Source: Nocardioides bizhenqiangii
Lineage (GTDB): Bacteria; Actinomycetota; Actinomycetes; Propionibacteriales; Nocardioidaceae
NCBI RefSeq assembly: GCF_034661235.1
Contig: NZ_CP141059.1
Coordinates: 2,851,501-2,915,500 of the forward strand
Direction of reading: 5' to 3'
Length of the DNA: 64,000 nt
Below are positions 8,159-16,348 of the stretch, piece after piece (the stretch's first letter is position 1; the number at the start of each line of letters is the position of its first letter). The notes under the pieces were generated by a model. The model was given only the letters and a program-made list of their open reading frames with translations. It searched no databases and had not been told where the DNA came from. A program made the translations under genes and the position numbers.

Positions 8159-8932
8159 ATGAGCCGTCACCCCGACTTCGAGGCACTGACCGTCGACGCC
8201 CGCCCCGAGCTGACCGACGGGCGCCGGATCGGTGTGCTCCTGAGCCACGGTTTCACCGGCTCGCCCTTCTCCATCCGGCCCTGGGGCCGCTCGCTGGCGG
8301 AGCACGGGTACGGCGTACGCGTGCCCCTCCTCCCGGGCCATGCGACGACGTGGCAGGACCTCAACACCACGACCTGGGACGACTGGTACGGCACGCTCCG
8401 GGCGGAGTTCGACGTCCTGACCGCCGAGCACGACGCCGTCGTCCTCGGCGGGCTGTCGATGGGTGGGGCGCTGGTGCTGCGGCTGGCCGCCGACGTCGGC
8501 GACCAGGTGGCCGGCGTCATGGTCGTCAACCCGGCGCTCGCCTCGAAGCGGCTCGACGTCAAGGCGCTGGGTGTCATGAAGCGGCTGGTCCCGTCGACCC
8601 CCGGCATCGCCGACGACATCAAGAAGCCAGGGGCCAAGGAGCATGGCTACACCCGCACGCCGCTCAGGGCCATCCACTCGTTCGTGCAGGCCTGGAAGCC
8701 GCTGATCGCCGACCTCACGCGGGTGACGGCGCCGCTGATCTACTTCCGGTCCGCGGAGGACCACGTCGTCGACGGAGCGTCGCAGCCGATCATCCTCGGC
8801 GGCGTCTCCTCGACGGACGTCGAGGTGGTGGCGCTGCCGGACTCCTACCACGTGGCCACGCTCGACAACGACGCCGAGACCATCTTCGAGCGGTCGGCAG
8901 AGTTCGTCGCCCGCGTGACCTCGGCCGGCTGA
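8159..8932 (+). CDS. Alpha/beta hydrolase (carboxylesterase / monoacylglycerol lipase-like)
   Basis: This 257-residue hydrolase has an oxyanion strand LLSHGFTGSPFS, the nucleophile elbow GGLSMGG (Ser100), an acidic residue in RSAEDHVVD and His in DSYHVATLD, which completes a catalytic triad. The order and length resemble carboxylesterase Est30 and monoacylglycerol lipases, so the substrate is probably a short acyl ester or monoacylglycerol. A GTG 15 bp upstream is in frame, but the ATG at 8159 is preferred because CAGAAT sits just upstream like a -10 box of a leaderless transcript. The gene is divergent from plsC with a 48-bp gap, which suits a shared role in lipid turnover. Confidence 0.88.
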   Translation: MSRHPDFEALTVDARPELTDGRRIGVLLSHGFTGSPFSIRPWGRSLAEHGYGVRVPLLPGHATTWQDLNTTTWDDWYGTLRAEFDVLTAEHDAVVLGGLSMGGALVLRLAADVGDQVAGVMVVNPALASKRLDVKALGVMKRLVPSTPGIADDIKKPGAKEHGYTRTPLRAIHSFVQAWKPLIADLTRVTAPLIYFRSAEDHVVDGASQPIILGGVSSTDVEVVALPDSYHVATLDNDAETIFERSAEFVARVTSAG

Positions 8933-8959
8933 GCACCACGCTGGCCGTACTCTGGAGGC

Positions 8960-9409
8960 ATGGCCCGCGACGACGACCCGGAGCCTGCCGACCTGGCCCG
9001 TGAGCGGGAGCGGGAGTGGCAGGAGATCATCGAGAACTTCGGTGACCGCGCCGTACTCGAGCCGGGGGACGAGCCGGTCGTCGACGCGCCCCGGCGTGCT
9101 GCACCCGACGACCTCGACCAGGACGACCTCGGCGCGACCGCCGCGGCCCGGGACCAGGTCCCGCCGGACGAGGAGTTCGTGCCCCCGACCCCGCCGCCCG
9201 TCCCCCGCCCGCCGTTCGACCGGCTGCTGGCCTGGACGGGCGTGTTCGGAGTCCCTGCCCTGGTGCTGTTCTTCATCGTGGTCGGTGTCACCCTGCCGGC
9301 GTGGACCGGGCTGCTGTTCGCGGCGGCCTTCATCGGTGGGTTCGGCTACCTCGTGATCCAGATGCCCGACGAGCCCCGCGACCCCTGGGACGACGGAGCC
9401 GTCCTCTAG
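8960..9409 (+). CDS. Hypothetical protein with two C-terminal membrane helices
   Basis: This 149-residue protein has an acidic, Arg-containing N-terminal half (residues 1-60), a Pro-rich linker (PPTPPPVPRPP) and two predicted membrane helices at about residues 90-112 and 115-135, ending in an acidic tail. No catalytic motif is visible. Proteins of this form occur widely in actinobacteria without known function. It follows the hydrolase by 27 bp and is probably co-transcribed. Its stop and the convergent glucokinase stop are enclosed in a small inverted repeat (TAGCCG at 9407, CGGCTA at 9420). Confidence 0.75.
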   Translation: MARDDDPEPADLAREREREWQEIIENFGDRAVLEPGDEPVVDAPRRAAPDDLDQDDLGATAAARDQVPPDEEFVPPTPPPVPRPPFDRLLAWTGVFGVPALVLFFIVVGVTLPAWTGLLFAAAFIGGFGYLVIQMPDEPRDPWDDGAVL

Positions 9410-9422
9410 CCGTTATCGCCGG

Positions 9423-10328
9423 CTAAGAGTGAGCCGCCGAGAGCAGGGCGGCGCCGACCGCACCTGCCTCCGGCCCGAACCGGGTCGCCACCAACGGCGG
9501 GACCTTGCGGTGGCTGGTCGCCTGGAGCGCATCCAGCAGGCCGCGGCGGGCCGGTTCGAGCAACAGGTCGCCGACCACCGACACTCCCCCACCGACGACG
9601 ACCATCTCGGGATCGAGGGCCGAGACCAGGCCGGCGATGCCGACGCCGAGCCAAGTGCCGACGGTCGCGAACGCCTGCTGTGCCACCGGGTGACCGTTGC
9701 GCGCCAGGTCCGCCACCTCGGGACCGTCGAGGTGCGAGCCGAGGGCGACCCGCGTGACGCGCTCGAGCGCGCGGCCGCTGCAGTACTGCTCCCAACAGCC
9801 GCGGAGGCCGCACTCGCAGGCCAGTCCGTCCGGCACCACCTGGATGTGACCGAACTCCCCCGCCATCCCGTTGGCGCCGCGCAGCACCCGGCCGTCCAGG
9901 ACCACCGCACCTCCGATGCCGGTGCCGACGGTGACGAGGACTGCCGACGAGACCCCGCGGAGGGCGCCGGCGACGAGCTCGGCGTGCGCGGCGCAGTTCG
10001 CGTCGTTGTCGAGGACGACGGGCGCGCCGATCCGTTCGGCGAGCCGGTCGCGCACGGGCGCGTCCCGCCACGGCAGATGGGCGGCGAAGCGGACCCGGGC
10101 GCCCGAGCGGTCGACCAGGCCCGCGGCCGACAGCCCGACGCCGGACAGGGGCCGGCCGGCCGCGACCTCGAGCACTGCCCCCGCGACTGCCGCCTCGACG
10201 TCCGCCTCGGAGGCGGACCGGCCGGGCATGGGGGCCTGGGCGGACGACGCCACGACCACCGCACCGCCTTCTCCGGCGAGCTCGACCGCGAGCACCTTCG
10301 TCCCGCCGACGTCCACCCCGACATGCAC
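9423..10328 (-). CDS. ROK-family glucokinase, second of a tandem pair
   Basis: This 301-residue sugar kinase has the phosphate loop VGVDVGGTKVLAVE at the N-terminus, the catalytic LDNDANCAA, VGTGIGGAVV, the substrate-ligand GEFGHIQV and the zinc-binding ROK signature CECGLRGCWEQYCSGRAL. It probably phosphorylates glucose at C6 using ATP, though ROK specificity cannot be fixed from sequence. The start is GTG at 10328, 10 bp after the upstream paralogue. The phosphofructokinase 8 kb away is the next glycolytic step but is not in the same operon. Confidence 0.87.
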   Translation of the reverse strand: MHVGVDVGGTKVLAVELAGEGGAVVVASSAQAPMPGRSASEADVEAAVAGAVLEVAAGRPLSGVGLSAAGLVDRSGARVRFAAHLPWRDAPVRDRLAERIGAPVVLDNDANCAAHAELVAGALRGVSSAVLVTVGTGIGGAVVLDGRVLRGANGMAGEFGHIQVVPDGLACECGLRGCWEQYCSGRALERVTRVALGSHLDGPEVADLARNGHPVAQQAFATVGTWLGVGIAGLVSALDPEMVVVGGGVSVVGDLLLEPARRGLLDALQATSHRKVPPLVATRFGPEAGAVGAALLSAAHS

Positions 10329-10338
10329 CGCAGAGGCC

Positions 10339-11286
10339 CTACGTCCGCGCGAGGTCGGCGGCGCCGATCACACCGGCCCGGTTGCCGAGCACGGCGGGCC
10401 GGATCTCGGCCTGAGGCCGGTAGCCACGGCCGGTGAGCGCGTTGGCGAACGTGTCGCGGATCGGGCCGAGCAACAGGTCGCCGGCCTCGCTGACGCCGCC
10501 GCCGATGACGATGACCGCCGGGTCGAGCACCGCGACCAGGGACGCGATGCCGTGGCCGAGCCACTGGCCCAGCGACCGGAGCTGCTCGATCGCGAACCGG
10601 TCGCCGTCCTGGGCCGCCGCCGTGATCAGGGGGCCGGTGATCGCAGCCGGGTCGCCGCCGGCTCGGTCGAGCAGGTCACGGGCCAGCAGCGACGTGCCGA
10701 CAGCCGCCTCGCGGGTCGCACGCACCAGTGCCGAGCCGGATCCGTACTGCTCGAAGCAGCCGCGGTTGCCGCAGCCGCACTGGCGGCCGTCCGGCACCAC
10801 GCAGAGGTGCCCGATCTCCCCGGCGACGCCGTACCCGCCCCGCAGCAGGCGGCCACCGGCGATGACCCCGCCACCGACGCCGGTGCCGACCGTGATCATC
10901 AGCTGGTCGTCGACGTCTCGCCCCGCGCCGTACCGGAACTCACCCCACGCTGCGGCGTTGGCGTCGTTCTCGATGGTCACCGGCAGCCCGGTCAACCGCG
11001 AGAGATCCGTGCCGAGCGGCTCGTCGCGCCAGGCGATGTTGGGGGCGAACAGGACCGTGGAGCGGTCGGCGTCGATGTAGCCGGCGGCACCGACTCCGAC
11101 CGCGACGACCGGGTGGCGCGCGGCGAGAGCCGCGACCAGACCGGCGACGGCGGCCTCGATGGCGGTGGGGTCGGTGGCGGGCGACTCGACGCGAGCCTCT
11201 TCGAGGATCGCTCCGTCGCCGTCGACCACTGCACCGGCGATCTTCGTGCCGCCGATGTCGATGCCGCAGGTGAGGTCGCCCGTCAT
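10339..11286 (-). CDS. ROK-family glucokinase, first of a tandem pair
   Basis: This 315-residue paralogue of the next gene keeps every ROK element: IDIGGTKIAGAVV, IENDANAAAWGE, VGTGVGGGVI, GEIGHLCV and the zinc signature CGCGNRGCFEQYGSGSAL. An ATP-dependent glucokinase role is likely. The ATG at 11286 overlaps the TGA of the preceding DUF5304-type gene by four bases, so translation should be coupled. The two glucokinases differ throughout while keeping the motifs, so the duplication is not recent and they may differ in sugar preference or expression. Confidence 0.9.
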   Translation of the reverse strand: MTGDLTCGIDIGGTKIAGAVVDGDGAILEEARVESPATDPTAIEAAVAGLVAALAARHPVVAVGVGAAGYIDADRSTVLFAPNIAWRDEPLGTDLSRLTGLPVTIENDANAAAWGEFRYGAGRDVDDQLMITVGTGVGGGVIAGGRLLRGGYGVAGEIGHLCVVPDGRQCGCGNRGCFEQYGSGSALVRATREAAVGTSLLARDLLDRAGGDPAAITGPLITAAAQDGDRFAIEQLRSLGQWLGHGIASLVAVLDPAVIVIGGGVSEAGDLLLGPIRDTFANALTGRGYRPQAEIRPAVLGNRAGVIGAADLART

Positions 11287-11738
11287 CGTGCGTCGACCGG
11301 CCCGTCGTCGGTGTCGTCGAGGTCGATGTGCTCCACCTCGGGGCCGCGCCGCGGCCCACCCTTGTCCGGCGGCACCGTCTCGAGGATCCCGGCCGCGGCC
11401 TGCAGCAGCGAGCTCGCTGCCGTGAGCAGGTGGGTCCTCACCTCGGGCGAGGTCTCGCGGACGGCGTGGACGACCCGGCAGACGGGGCAGTAGCGGCATT
11501 CGGCGCTGCCGGTCGCGATGTGGTCGTTGACCTCCCTGGCCAGCGACGCGGCCTGGTCGGCAACGCCGCCGAGGCCGCCGCCGACGTCCGTCCCCTGCTG
11601 GCGCGCCATGTCGGCGAGCGCGCCGAACAGCTTCATCGCCTCCTCCCCGACAGTCCCGATGTCAGGATCGGATCGGTGCTGCGAAGGCTTGTCGTCCTGG
11701 GGGTCCCGGGGGTCCTGGGGGTCCTGCGGTCCACTCAT
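11283..11738 (-). CDS. DUF5304-like small protein with CxxC motif
   Basis: This 151-residue protein has an acidic, repetitive start (PQDPQDPRDPQDDKPSQ), a helical middle (EEAMKLFGALADMARQQG) and a Cys pair in ECRYCPVCRVVHAV. A region of amphipathic helices and an Asp-rich C-terminus follow. The form is that of the actinobacterial DUF5304 family, whose function is unknown; the cysteines may bind zinc. A strong GGGAGGCGG ribosome site precedes the ATG at 11738. It lies 19 bp after the ArsA-type gene and overlaps the glucokinase gene, so the four genes from 12942 to 9423 look like one operon. Confidence 0.75.
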   Translation of the reverse strand: MSGPQDPQDPRDPQDDKPSQHRSDPDIGTVGEEAMKLFGALADMARQQGTDVGGGLGGVADQAASLAREVNDHIATGSAECRYCPVCRVVHAVRETSPEVRTHLLTAASSLLQAAAGILETVPPDKGGPRRGPEVEHIDLDDTDDGPVDAR

Positions 11739-11757
11739 CTCGCCGCCTCCCTCTTCG

Positions 11758-12942
11758 TCATCTGGCCGGGTCCTCGCCACGGAACCGCACCCGGAGCTCG
11801 CCGCCGTCCACCCGGGCACCAGCGACCCGGAGCCGTGCCAGCCCGGCCGGCAGGGTGAGCAGCCGGCGGGACGACCCGACAGTGACGACGAGCTCGTCGC
11901 CGTTCCGCGCCAGGTCGACCTCGGCACGGGTGACGAACGGTAGCGCCAGGTGGAGCATCGCGTCGCCGTGGGCGTCGCGCGTCACCCGGAACGGGCCGTC
12001 GCCCTCGGGACGGACGAGCGGGTCGTCGTCGCCGTAGAGCCGCGTCGCCAGCTCGGTCAGCGCAGGGACGCCGACCGGCTCGGCCGGTTGATACTCCGAG
12101 CGCCAGACCGGCAGCCCGGCGAAGGACTGGGCGACCTCCTTCAGCACCGTGTGCTGGGCATCGACCCAACCGGCCCGCCAGGCGTCGCCGTCGCCGGCCG
12201 GGAAAACCCGGTTGGCGACGACACCGTCGACCCGGTAGCCGAACAGGGACAGGCTCGTGTAGGCGCGGCGCGCCTCCGCCAGCACGACGTTCTCCGGCGT
12301 GAGCACCAGGCGGACGGAGGCTTCCGGTCCCGCCAGAAGCTCGTGCACCTCGTCCAGCTCGGCGTGGAGCCGGGTGATCGCGTCGAAGACGGTGTCGCCC
12401 GGCATCGGCACCCCCGCCGCGCGGTTGAGCACCGGCCGGAGGGCCTTGACCAGCCGCCGCTGGATCGGGAGCAGTCGCTCCATGTACCAGCCGAGGGCTT
12501 CGGGAAGCGCGAGCAGCCGCAGCGTCTCGGCGGTGGGTGCGCAGTCGACCACGATCACGTCCCAGCGGCCGGAGCGGGCGTGGAGGCGGAGCTCGAGCAG
12601 CGCCAGCACCTCCTCGGCGCCGGGGATCACGGTCATCTCCTCGGCGGCGACCGGGTCCATCCCCGCGGCGTCGAGGACGGAGAGGAGGTAGCGCTGGATG
12701 TCCGCCCACGACTGCTGGAACCGGAGCTGGGCGTCGACCTGGTGGACGAAGAGCCGGTCCGCGATCTCGGTCGGCTCGGCCTGCACGCGGCCCGAGGCGT
12801 CGTACGCGTCGGCCAGAGAGTGCGCGGCATCGGTGGACAGCACCAGCGTCCGGAGTCCACCGGCGGCGGCCAGCGCAGCGGTGCCGGCAGCCACGGTCGA
12901 CTTGCCGACACCGCCCTTGCCGGTGAAGAGGACGATGCGCAC
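11758..12942 (-). CDS. ArsA/Get3-family ATPase
   Basis: This 394-residue deviant-Walker ATPase has the P-loop FTGKGGVGKSTVAAGTAAL at residues 6-24, switch I LSTDAAHSLADA, switch II VDCAPTAETLRLL and the A-loop region LTPENVVLAEARR. In the family these ATPases drive arsenite extrusion or membrane-protein targeting. Actinobacterial copies next to SRPBCC genes have no proven role, so arsenic transport should not be assumed. The C-terminal 90 residues form a beta-rich domain with REGDxV-like strands. The start is GTG at 12942. In M. tuberculosis the neighbours Rv2184c-Rv2185c show the same pairing (recalled, not searched). Confidence 0.88.
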   Translation of the reverse strand: MRIVLFTGKGGVGKSTVAAGTAALAAAGGLRTLVLSTDAAHSLADAYDASGRVQAEPTEIADRLFVHQVDAQLRFQQSWADIQRYLLSVLDAAGMDPVAAEEMTVIPGAEEVLALLELRLHARSGRWDVIVVDCAPTAETLRLLALPEALGWYMERLLPIQRRLVKALRPVLNRAAGVPMPGDTVFDAITRLHAELDEVHELLAGPEASVRLVLTPENVVLAEARRAYTSLSLFGYRVDGVVANRVFPAGDGDAWRAGWVDAQHTVLKEVAQSFAGLPVWRSEYQPAEPVGVPALTELATRLYGDDDPLVRPEGDGPFRVTRDAHGDAMLHLALPFVTRAEVDLARNGDELVVTVGSSRRLLTLPAGLARLRVAGARVDGGELRVRFRGEDPAR

Positions 12943-12971
12943 GGGGGAGCTCCGCGGTGACTGCAGGGCGA

Positions 12972-13430
12972 TCAGGCGCCCGACTCGACGCGCTTCTTGA
13001 GACCCTTCAACGCCGTGTCGATCAGGATCTTCTCGCCCTTGCGCTTGAGCATCCCGATGAGCGGGATCGAGACGTCGAGGGCGAGCCGGTAGGTCACCTC
13101 GGTGCGTCCCGGAATTGTCTCCTCGAGGAGGTAGGCGCCGTCGAGAGACCGCAGCATCTTGCCCTGCACCAGGGTCCAGGTGACCTGGCGGTCACCGTCC
13201 CAGACGTAGGAAAGCGTGTACTCGTCCTTGATCGGCGGCACGTCGAGCGCGAAGTAGACCTGCCGGGCACGGCCGTGCGCCGCGGGGTCTGCGTCGTCGT
13301 AGGACTCCTTGACGTCGGCCACGGTGACGCCCTTGGCCCAGGCGGGATAGGCCGGGAAGTCGGCGATGACCGCCATCACGTCCGCCGCGGGGGCGTCGAC
13401 GACGATCGACGAGGACGTCTGCTCAGCCAT
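12972..13430 (-). CDS. SRPBCC / polyketide cyclase-dehydrase-like lipid-binding protein
   Basis: This 152-residue START-like fold protein reads SSSIVVDAPAADVMAVIADFPAYPAWAKGV at the N-terminus (given here in overlap only as key stretch ADVMAVIADFPAYPAW), then strands around VYFALDVPPIKDEY and a long C-terminal helix ILIDTALKGLKKRVESGA. Family members enclose a hydrophobic ligand. Its position beside the ArsA-type ATPase, acyl-CoA ligase and acyltransferase suggests lipid handling, by inference. The ATG at 13430 is chosen because the fold begins there. It is divergent from the acyl-CoA ligase with an 80-bp gap holding both promoters. Confidence 0.85.
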   Translation of the reverse strand: MAEQTSSSIVVDAPAADVMAVIADFPAYPAWAKGVTVADVKESYDDADPAAHGRARQVYFALDVPPIKDEYTLSYVWDGDRQVTWTLVQGKMLRSLDGAYLLEETIPGRTEVTYRLALDVSIPLIGMLKRKGEKILIDTALKGLKKRVESGA

Positions 13431-13510
13431 GGACGGCAGGCTACCGGAGAAGCGGTGCACCCCTGCGCGGCGGTAACCTGCCGTGCGGTCCATCCGAGGA
13501 GGAGCCAACC

Positions 13511-15307
13511 TTGCGCGAGTACTCCACTCCACAGACGGTCGACATCCCGACCAGCGGGAACCTGACCGACGACGTGGTCCGCAACGCCGCCGAGGCGCCG
13601 GACGACGTCGTCTTCAGCCGGCCGGGCGGGCGTGCCGGCGAGTGGGAGGACGTGACCGCGGCCGAGTTCCTCCGCGAGGTCAGCGGTGTCGCCAAAGGCC
13701 TGGTCGCGGCCGGGATCGAGGCCGGGGACAGAGTGGGGATCATCTCCCGCACCCGCTACGAGTGGACGCTCCTCGACTACGCGATCTGGTTCGCGGGCGC
13801 GGTCACCGTCCCGATCTACGACAGCTCGTCGGAGGAGCAGATCGCGTGGATCCTCGGTGACTCCGGCGCCAAGGCCGTGGTCGCCGAGGACTCCGGTCAC
13901 GTCGCGAGGATCACAGCGGTACGACGCGACCTGGGCGAGCTCCACCACGTCTGGTCGTTCGGCGACAACGCCGTCGACGTCCTCACCCGGCTCGGCGCCG
14001 ACGTCGGCGACGACGAGCTCGAGAAGCGCCGTACGACCGCGCAACCGGGCGACCTCGCCACCCTGATCTACACGTCGGGCACGACCGGCCGCCCGAAGGG
14101 CTGCATGCTCACCCACGACAACTTCCAGACCGAGCTGACCGTCGCGGTGGCCGAGCTGGAGCGGCTGTTCGAGGCCGAGGGCGCGTCGACCCTGCTGTTC
14201 CTGCCGCTCGCCCACGTGTTCGCGCGGATCATCCAGGTGGGTGCCGTGAAGTCCCGCACCCGGCTCGGCCACAGTGCAGACATCAAGCACCTCCTCCCCC
14301 AGCTCCAGACCTTCCGGCCGACGTTCATCCTGGCGGTGCCGCGGGTGTTCGAGAAGGTCTTCAACACTGCCTCCCAGAACGCCACCGCCGACGGACGAGG
14401 CCGGATCTTCGACCGCGCCGCCGACACCGCGATCGCCTACTCACGCGGACTCGACGCCGGCCGGCTCCCGCTGCGGGTGCGCGCGCAGCACGCAGCGTTC
14501 TCGAAGCTCGTCTATACCAGGCTCCGCGACGCGCTCGGCGGCCGGTGCGAGTTCGCGGTCTCCGGCGGCGCGCCGCTGGGCGACCGGCTCGGCCACTTCT
14601 ACCGCGGCATCGGCCTCACCGTGCTCGAGGGCTACGGGCTCACCGAGACCACAGCGGCCCTCACGGTGAATTTGCCCGACGCACTCAAGATCGGCACCGT
14701 CGGCCGCCCGTTGCCGGGCACCGCGGTCCGCGTCACCGACGACGGCGAGATCGTGTTCAAAGGAGGTCAGGTCTTCTCCGGCTACTGGGCCAACCCCGAC
14801 GCGACCGCCGAGGCCATCGACGCCGACGGCTGGTTCCACACCGGTGACGTCGGCGAGGTCGACGACGAGGGGTTCGTCCGGATCACGGGCCGCAAGAAGG
14901 AGATCCTGGTCACCGCCGGCGGCAAGAACGTCGCCCCGGCCGTGCTCGAGGACCGGGTGCGCGCGCACGCCCTGATCAGCCAGTGCCTGGTCGTCGGCGA
15001 CGGCCAGCCCTACATCGCCGCACTGGTGACGATCGACGCAGAGGCACTGCCCGCCTGGGCCGAGCAGCACGACAAGTCCGGGACCGTCGCGGACCTCGTC
15101 GACGACCCTGACTTGCGGCAGGCCGTCCAGGATGCCATCGACGACGCCAACCAGGCGGTGTCCAAGGCGGAGGCCGTCCGGAAGTTCGAGATCCTCCCCT
15201 ACGACTGGACCGAGGAGGGTGGTCAGCTGACCCCCAGCCTCAAGCTCAAGCGCAACGTCGTCCTCCGTGAGTGCCGGGACGAGATCGCCGCCCTCTACGA
15301 GGTCTGA
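13511..15307 (+). CDS. fadD15: Long-chain fatty-acid--CoA ligase (FadD15-type)
   Basis: This 598-residue adenylate-forming enzyme activates fatty acids to acyl-CoA through acyl-AMP. The AMP-binding loop YTSGTTGRPKG lies at about residues 187-197, the gate motif GYGLTETTA and the A8 motif GWFHTGDVGEVDDEGFVRIT follow, and the A10 lysine lies in the C-terminal domain (LTPSLKLKRNVV). It matches the bacterial long-chain ligases close to FadD15. The start is an unusual TTG at 13511, supported by a strong GAGGAGGAG ribosome site 5-6 bases upstream and by lack of a good in-frame ATG. It lies in the same place as Rv2187 relative to its neighbours. Confidence 0.93.
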   Translation: MREYSTPQTVDIPTSGNLTDDVVRNAAEAPDDVVFSRPGGRAGEWEDVTAAEFLREVSGVAKGLVAAGIEAGDRVGIISRTRYEWTLLDYAIWFAGAVTVPIYDSSSEEQIAWILGDSGAKAVVAEDSGHVARITAVRRDLGELHHVWSFGDNAVDVLTRLGADVGDDELEKRRTTAQPGDLATLIYTSGTTGRPKGCMLTHDNFQTELTVAVAELERLFEAEGASTLLFLPLAHVFARIIQVGAVKSRTRLGHSADIKHLLPQLQTFRPTFILAVPRVFEKVFNTASQNATADGRGRIFDRAADTAIAYSRGLDAGRLPLRVRAQHAAFSKLVYTRLRDALGGRCEFAVSGGAPLGDRLGHFYRGIGLTVLEGYGLTETTAALTVNLPDALKIGTVGRPLPGTAVRVTDDGEIVFKGGQVFSGYWANPDATAEAIDADGWFHTGDVGEVDDEGFVRITGRKKEILVTAGGKNVAPAVLEDRVRAHALISQCLVVGDGQPYIAALVTIDAEALPAWAEQHDKSGTVADLVDDPDLRQAVQDAIDDANQAVSKAEAVRKFEILPYDWTEEGGQLTPSLKLKRNVVLRECRDEIAALYEV

Positions 15308-15578
15308 CGGGGTTCTGACCGGGTCAGCCGCCGATGCCCGACCCGGCAGCCGCCTGATTCGTTCGGATCACCCTCTGACCCGATGTGACTAGGACCCGAT
15401 GACGTTCGGTTCGGCTTACCCGTTTCCCTAACTGATACCACTTTTTCCTCGATAGCCTCCGATCGCTCGGTGCAGCCAACGGGAGGGTGCCACCGGGCCT
15501 GGGACAAGGCTGGACCCGGGGAGACTTCGCGGCGCCGTGCCGCGCGCACCCCGGCATGGGAGCGGGAGGGCTCTTGAG
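15308..15578 (+). promoter_or_regulatory. Intergenic region carrying the likely promoter of the Tad operon
   Basis: This 271-bp stretch has a locally AT-richer core around 15420-15455 (CTAACTGATACCACTTTTTC, then CTCGATAGCC) that is the best place for the pilus-operon promoter. A short inverted repeat CTGAC/GTCAG just after the ligase stop may act as a terminator. The following 120 bases form a GC-rich leader that can fold, and GGGAGGG at 15564-15570 is the ribosome site for cpaB. I could not match the leader to a known riboswitch. Confidence 0.4.
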
Positions 15579-16346
15579 ATGGACCGTCGAAAGCTGCTAG
15601 TCGTCGTCGCCGCGGTCGTCGCGGTGCTCGGCGTCGCACTCGTCTTCGTCTACGCGAAGGGCGCCGACAAGCGCGCCGCGGAGAAGTTCGACACCGTCGA
15701 GGTGTTGGTCGCCACCAAGAAGATCGTGCCGGGTGAGAACTTCGACGAAGCCCTCGAGAAGGGGAAGTTCGAGCTCGCCGACGTGGCGCAGGCGCAGGTC
15801 CTCGAGGGTGCCGACAACGAGTCGGACCAGTTCGAGGGATCCGTCGCACTGACCACCCTCTACCCGGGCGAGCAGCTGGTCCCGACCAAGTTCGGCGGCG
15901 TGTTCGACGTCGAGGCGCAGACCACACTGCCGATCCCGGACGGCAAGGTCGCGATCTCCATCCTCGTCAACGACGACGGCCGGGTCGGCAAGTTCCTCGC
16001 TCCGGGTGCCGAGGTGGCGGTCATCTTCACCGACATCGACCCGACCACCCAGGAGCCGATCCTGACGACGACCCTGCTGAAGCGGGTCATGCTGCTCGCC
16101 GCCGGTTCGACGTCCTCGATCTCCGGGGCCAACGAGAACACCTCCGCGGAGGACGCACCTGAGGCGGAGAGCGAGGAAGCCATCCAGCAGCTGCTGACGA
16201 TCGCGGTCTCCCAGCGGGACGCCGAGCGGGTCCGGTTCGCGGAGAAGGACGGCGAGCTCACGGCCGCACTGCTCAACGGCGCCAGTGACACCGACGACAC
16301 CACGGACGGCGTCGTCAAGGACACCCTTCTCCAGGTGAAGGACTGA
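15579..16346 (+). CDS. cpaB: Flp pilus assembly protein CpaB/RcpC
   Basis: This 255-residue protein has one N-terminal membrane helix (LLVVVAAVVAVLGVALVFVY, residues 6-25) followed by a SAF-type domain: VEVLVATKKIVPGENFDEAL, then TLYPGEQLVPTKF. RcpC/CpaB-like strands follow (VAISILVNDDGRVGKFLAPG). Family members sit in the periplasm or cell wall and help assemble Tad pili. The ATG at 15579 has an adjacent ribosome site and gives the expected signal-anchor. It is the first gene of a tightly packed operon, two bases before cpaE. Confidence 0.88.
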   Translation: MDRRKLLVVVAAVVAVLGVALVFVYAKGADKRAAEKFDTVEVLVATKKIVPGENFDEALEKGKFELADVAQAQVLEGADNESDQFEGSVALTTLYPGEQLVPTKFGGVFDVEAQTTLPIPDGKVAISILVNDDGRVGKFLAPGAEVAVIFTDIDPTTQEPILTTTLLKRVMLLAAGSTSSISGANENTSAEDAPEAESEEAIQQLLTIAVSQRDAERVRFAEKDGELTAALLNGASDTDDTTDGVVKDTLLQVKD

Positions 16347-16348
16347 TC

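Noticed and set aside
9429..11493. Long plus-strand open frames opposite the two glucokinases and the DUF5304 gene
   Set aside because: High-GC shadow frames with Arg/Gly/Asp-rich composition; the minus-strand genes have intact ROK motifs.
11758..12942. Arsenite efflux ATPase as the function of the ArsA-like gene
   Set aside because: No arsB, arsC or arsR gene is nearby and actinobacterial copies in this setting are not linked to arsenic; only the family name is kept.
15460..15560. Possible c-di-GMP (GEMM) riboswitch before the Tad operon
   Set aside because: A GGGAC-AAGGCTGG stretch recalls the aptamer, but the conserved GCAAACC and GACGCAAAGCC parts are missing and no clear P1 helix forms by eye.
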